This document shows, piece after piece, positions 21,023-23,232 of a stretch of 23,232 bases of DNA. Below the pieces are notes generated by a model. That model had not been told where the DNA came from and did no database searches. It saw nothing but the letters and a program-made list of their open reading frames with translations. The stretch spans positions 1-23,232 of the forward strand of contig JAPLAJ010000054.1 of assembly GCA_026393335.1 (NCBI GenBank), read 5' to 3'. The translations under genes and the position numbers were made by a program. Within the stretch, counting starts at the first letter, position 1. The number at the start of each line of letters is the position of its first letter. This stretch comes from Rhodoluna sp. (GTDB lineage: Bacteria > Actinomycetota > Actinomycetes > Actinomycetales > Microbacteriaceae).

Positions 21023-22657
21023 CTATAAATCAACAGCGTCGAGGATCTCATAGGCATAGCCCTGCTCGGCTAGGAACCTCTGCCTATTCTGAGCAAAGTC
21101 CTGGTCCACAGTGTCCCTAGAGATAAGGGTATAAAAGCTAGCCGTGCGGCCATCGGCCTTAGGCCTGAGAATGCGGCCAAGTCTTTGGGCTTCCTCTTGG
21201 CGTGAGCCATAAGAGCCTGAAATCTGAATGGCTACCGAAGCCTCTGGCAAATCAATAGAGAAGTTGGCAACTTTAGATACCACTAGAACACCGATTCGCC
21301 CTTCCCTAAAGTCAGCAAATAATCTCTCACGCTCAGTTATTGGGGTATCACCGGTTATTAGTTCTGCCTTGAGAGCACTTGAAACAGCCACTAGCTGATC
21401 GATGTATTGCCCGATGATAAGTGTTGGTTCGCCAGCATGCTTAGCCAATAATTTTTGAATTACAGGAATCTTGGCTGGCGAACTTGCTGACAAACGGTAT
21501 CTGTCTTCTTGGTTAGCGATTGCATACTCGAAGTGCTCATCGACAGGTAAATCAATTCTTACTTCGTAACATGCAGCTGGAGCGATATAGCCCTGGGCCT
21601 CAATCTCTTTCCAAGGGGCATCAAATCGTTTAGGACCAATCAGAGAAAAGACATCGCCTTCTTTACCATCTTCTCTAACCAGGGTTGCTGTTAGCCCAAG
21701 TCTTCTTCTTGCTTGCAGATCTGCAGTCATCTTAAAGATAGGTGCTGGCAGCAAATGCACCTCATCATAAACAATCAAACCCCAGTCATGATCATTGAGT
21801 AATGCTAGGTGAGCATATTCAGCTTTACGCTTGGTAGTCAGAATCTGATATGTGGCAATGGTTACAGCAGCAACTTCTTTCATCGAACCGCTGTATTCAC
21901 CGATCTCTTCCTCGGTGAGTGTGGTGCGCTTTAGTAACTCTGCTTTCCATTGCCTTGCAGAAACAGTATTGGTAACAAGAATCAAAGTATTGGTATTGGC
22001 TTTGGCCATGGTGGCAGCACCGACAATAGTTTTACCAGCACCACAGGGTAGAACCACAACACCTGATCCACCAGCCCAAAACTTTTCAACTGCTAGTGCT
22101 TGGTAATCACGTAGGTGCCAGCCATCTTGAACTAAATCAATCTCGTGAGGAATTCCAGCTGTGTAACCGGCAAGATCTTCTGCAGGCCAACCAAGCTTTA
22201 GTAGTTCCTGCTTGATTTGACCTCTGGCCCAATCAGCTATTGCCCAAGTGTTTGGGTCAATGCGATCAAGGAGTAAATCATTGACTTTTCGTTGTCTAGT
22301 TGTTTCTAGTAAGACAGCAGGCTCAGCTGAATAAAGTTCAAGACCTCCTGCGTCACCTCTTCTAATAACCAGGCGACCGTACCTAGACATGGTTTGTTCG
22401 ATATCCACCCTGATGCTGGCAGGAATTGGGAACTTGCTGTATTTATCTAATACCCCTAGGACAAAAGAACTATCGTGACCTGCGGCCCTAGCATTCCAAA
22501 GACCTAGTTTGGTAATTCGATAGGTGTGCACATGCTCTGGAGCACGCTCAAGTTCTGCAAATACAGCTAAGTCATGGCGAGCATCTTTGGCTTGCGGGTG
22601 GTCCACTTCAAGCAGGGCAGTTTTATCGCTTTGTACGATTAGAGGTCCAGAAGGCAT
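21023..22657 (-). CDS. XPB/Rad25-type DNA repair helicase
   Basis: This 544-residue SF2 helicase has an N-terminal XPB-like damage-recognition region (about 1-180), Walker A LPCGAGKT (about 203-210), DEVH box YDEVHLLPA (298-301), LTATLVREDG with the XPB-specific RED motif (328-330), and motif VI AQRLGRILRPK. Bacterial XPB homologues, best known from Mycobacterium (Rv0861c), unwind DNA 3' to 5' and are thought to act in nucleotide excision repair or transcription-linked repair. The start lies 4 nt after the stop of the helicase-associated gene (TAGAAGGATG), so translation is probably coupled. Length matches the mycobacterial protein. Confidence 0.95.
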   Translation of the reverse strand: MPSGPLIVQSDKTALLEVDHPQAKDARHDLAVFAELERAPEHVHTYRITKLGLWNARAAGHDSSFVLGVLDKYSKFPIPASIRVDIEQTMSRYGRLVIRRGDAGGLELYSAEPAVLLETTRQRKVNDLLLDRIDPNTWAIADWARGQIKQELLKLGWPAEDLAGYTAGIPHEIDLVQDGWHLRDYQALAVEKFWAGGSGVVVLPCGAGKTIVGAATMAKANTNTLILVTNTVSARQWKAELLKRTTLTEEEIGEYSGSMKEVAAVTIATYQILTTKRKAEYAHLALLNDHDWGLIVYDEVHLLPAPIFKMTADLQARRRLGLTATLVREDGKEGDVFSLIGPKRFDAPWKEIEAQGYIAPAACYEVRIDLPVDEHFEYAIANQEDRYRLSASSPAKIPVIQKLLAKHAGEPTLIIGQYIDQLVAVSSALKAELITGDTPITERERLFADFREGRIGVLVVSKVANFSIDLPEASVAIQISGSYGSRQEEAQRLGRILRPKADGRTASFYTLISRDTVDQDFAQNRQRFLAEQGYAYEILDAVDL

Positions 22658-22661
22658 CCTT

Positions 22662-23232
22662 CTAGCCTAAGCGAATACCAGTGACACTGGCTAATGGCAA
22701 TACACGCTCACAGTCCGCTTGGCGGTCTTTACCTCGAAGCCTGCCATTGGCAAGTCCGGTTGGCTCAATTGGGAACTCTCGTTGGGTTCCATTCATCTGC
22801 AGCGAGACCCAGATAGTGGCCTTAGTCTTTATTGCCATCTCAATCTGTCGCACAATGTCCTGGCCTTCAGGTGCTTCACCCAAACGTTTGTCATGAGCTC
22901 TTAGCCTCTGAATATCTTCAATAACCGAAGATGTCTTAGTTAGCGATGATTCATTCGATCCAGCAGCGCGCCAACCACTAACTACCTGATCGTTACTGTC
23001 CTTGCGAATGGCAGCGTACTTACTTTCTCGAAGCAGATAGTAAACAATGTCTAACTCGAATCTGCTCTCTAAAGTGTTCTCAGAGGTCTTTGTAATAGAT
23101 ACAGTTTTTAGTGATGAGTCGTTGAGTATTTGTGTAAGCAAGATTTGGTCATTGGATTGAATCAGAGTTCCATTTGGAACTTCTCGTAAAACCAGTCTCC
23201 CGAATCTAGTGGCAGCTTCACGAATTAGGTAA
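22662..23232 (-). CDS. Helicase-associated (XPB/Ssl2-like N-terminal domain) protein, C-terminal part
   Basis: The frame is open to the window edge, so the 5' part is missing; about 189 codons are visible. The segment begins YLIREAATRFGRLVLREV, a pattern typical of the C-terminal part of 'helicase-associated domain' proteins (Rv0862c in Mycobacterium), followed by a WYL-like small beta region (ATIWVSLQMNG, PLASVTGIRLG) at the end. Its gene is consistently next to XPB in Actinobacteria, suggesting the two act together in DNA repair; the molecular role is unknown. An apparent internal start at 23141 (TTG) is simply Leu in the longer frame. Confidence 0.85.
   Translation of the reverse strand, partial: YLIREAATRFGRLVLREVPNGTLIQSNDQILLTQILNDSSLKTVSITKTSENTLESRFELDIVYYLLRESKYAAIRKDSNDQVVSGWRAAGSNESSLTKTSSVIEDIQRLRAHDKRLGEAPEGQDIVRQIEMAIKTKATIWVSLQMNGTQREFPIEPTGLANGRLRGKDRQADCERVLPLASVTGIRLG

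Noticed and set aside
1..23232. CRISPR array, insertion sequence, rRNA or phage module
   Set aside because: No regularly spaced repeats, no transposase or phage motifs, and no rRNA sequence seen on either strand.

Overview
The window reads as a stretch of chromosome from a small-genomed, AT-leaning actinobacterium. My best guess is a freshwater or marine Microbacteriaceae of the 'Luna' type (Rhodoluna/Aquiluna-like); the family assignment is inference. Several gene orders are classic for Actinobacteria: gpmA-phoU-senX3-regX3, carD-ispD-ispF-cysS-rlmB, a CIRCE-controlled groEL without groES, and an XPB-type helicase next to its helicase-associated partner. Genes are very tightly packed, with start/stop overlaps, convergent overlaps and divergent starts only 31 bp apart. 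I see no transposase, integrase, phage gene, rRNA or CRISPR array, and no intergenic gap over 300 bp.

Layout. 1-2454 (+): the end of a nitrobindin-like beta-barrel gene, ygfZ and a FUSC-type membrane protein, all overlapping. 2440-3240 (-): a SAM methyltransferase, divergent from gpmA (3272-4021). 4025-6590: phoU (-) divergent from senX3-regX3 (+), with a PHO-box-like repeat between them. 6587-7069 (-): a small lipoprotein. 7158-11380 (+): carD, a fused ispDF, cysS and rlmB, closed by a bidirectional terminator. 11434-12657 (-): a MalK/UgpC-type sugar ABC ATPase with an unusual histone-like Lys/Ala tail. 12830-14086 (+): a membrane-anchored DsbA-like protein and a lipoprotein, then a terminator, tRNA-Thr(UGU) and a second terminator. 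14336-15571 (-): msrB, an isochorismatase-like hydrolase and a small membrane protein. 15645-18316 (+): a LytR_C-domain protein, a cold-shock protein and CIRCE-groEL. 18389-23232 (-): helicase-associated protein, XPB helicase, an OmpR-family response regulator with its sensor kinase, and a WXG100 protein.

Most genes are housekeeping: phosphate sensing, glycolysis, isoprenoid precursors, tRNA charging, rRNA methylation, protein folding, redox repair and DNA repair. The points that stand out are: the SenX3 homologue has no transmembrane segment; the sugar ATPase has a cationic tail; the WXG100 gene has no visible secretion partners, its ribosome-binding site sits in a perfect hairpin, and its upstream region carries 11-bp tandem repeats like those in front of the neighbouring response regulator; CarD has an N-terminal extension; and the tetranucleotide CTAG is unusually frequent.
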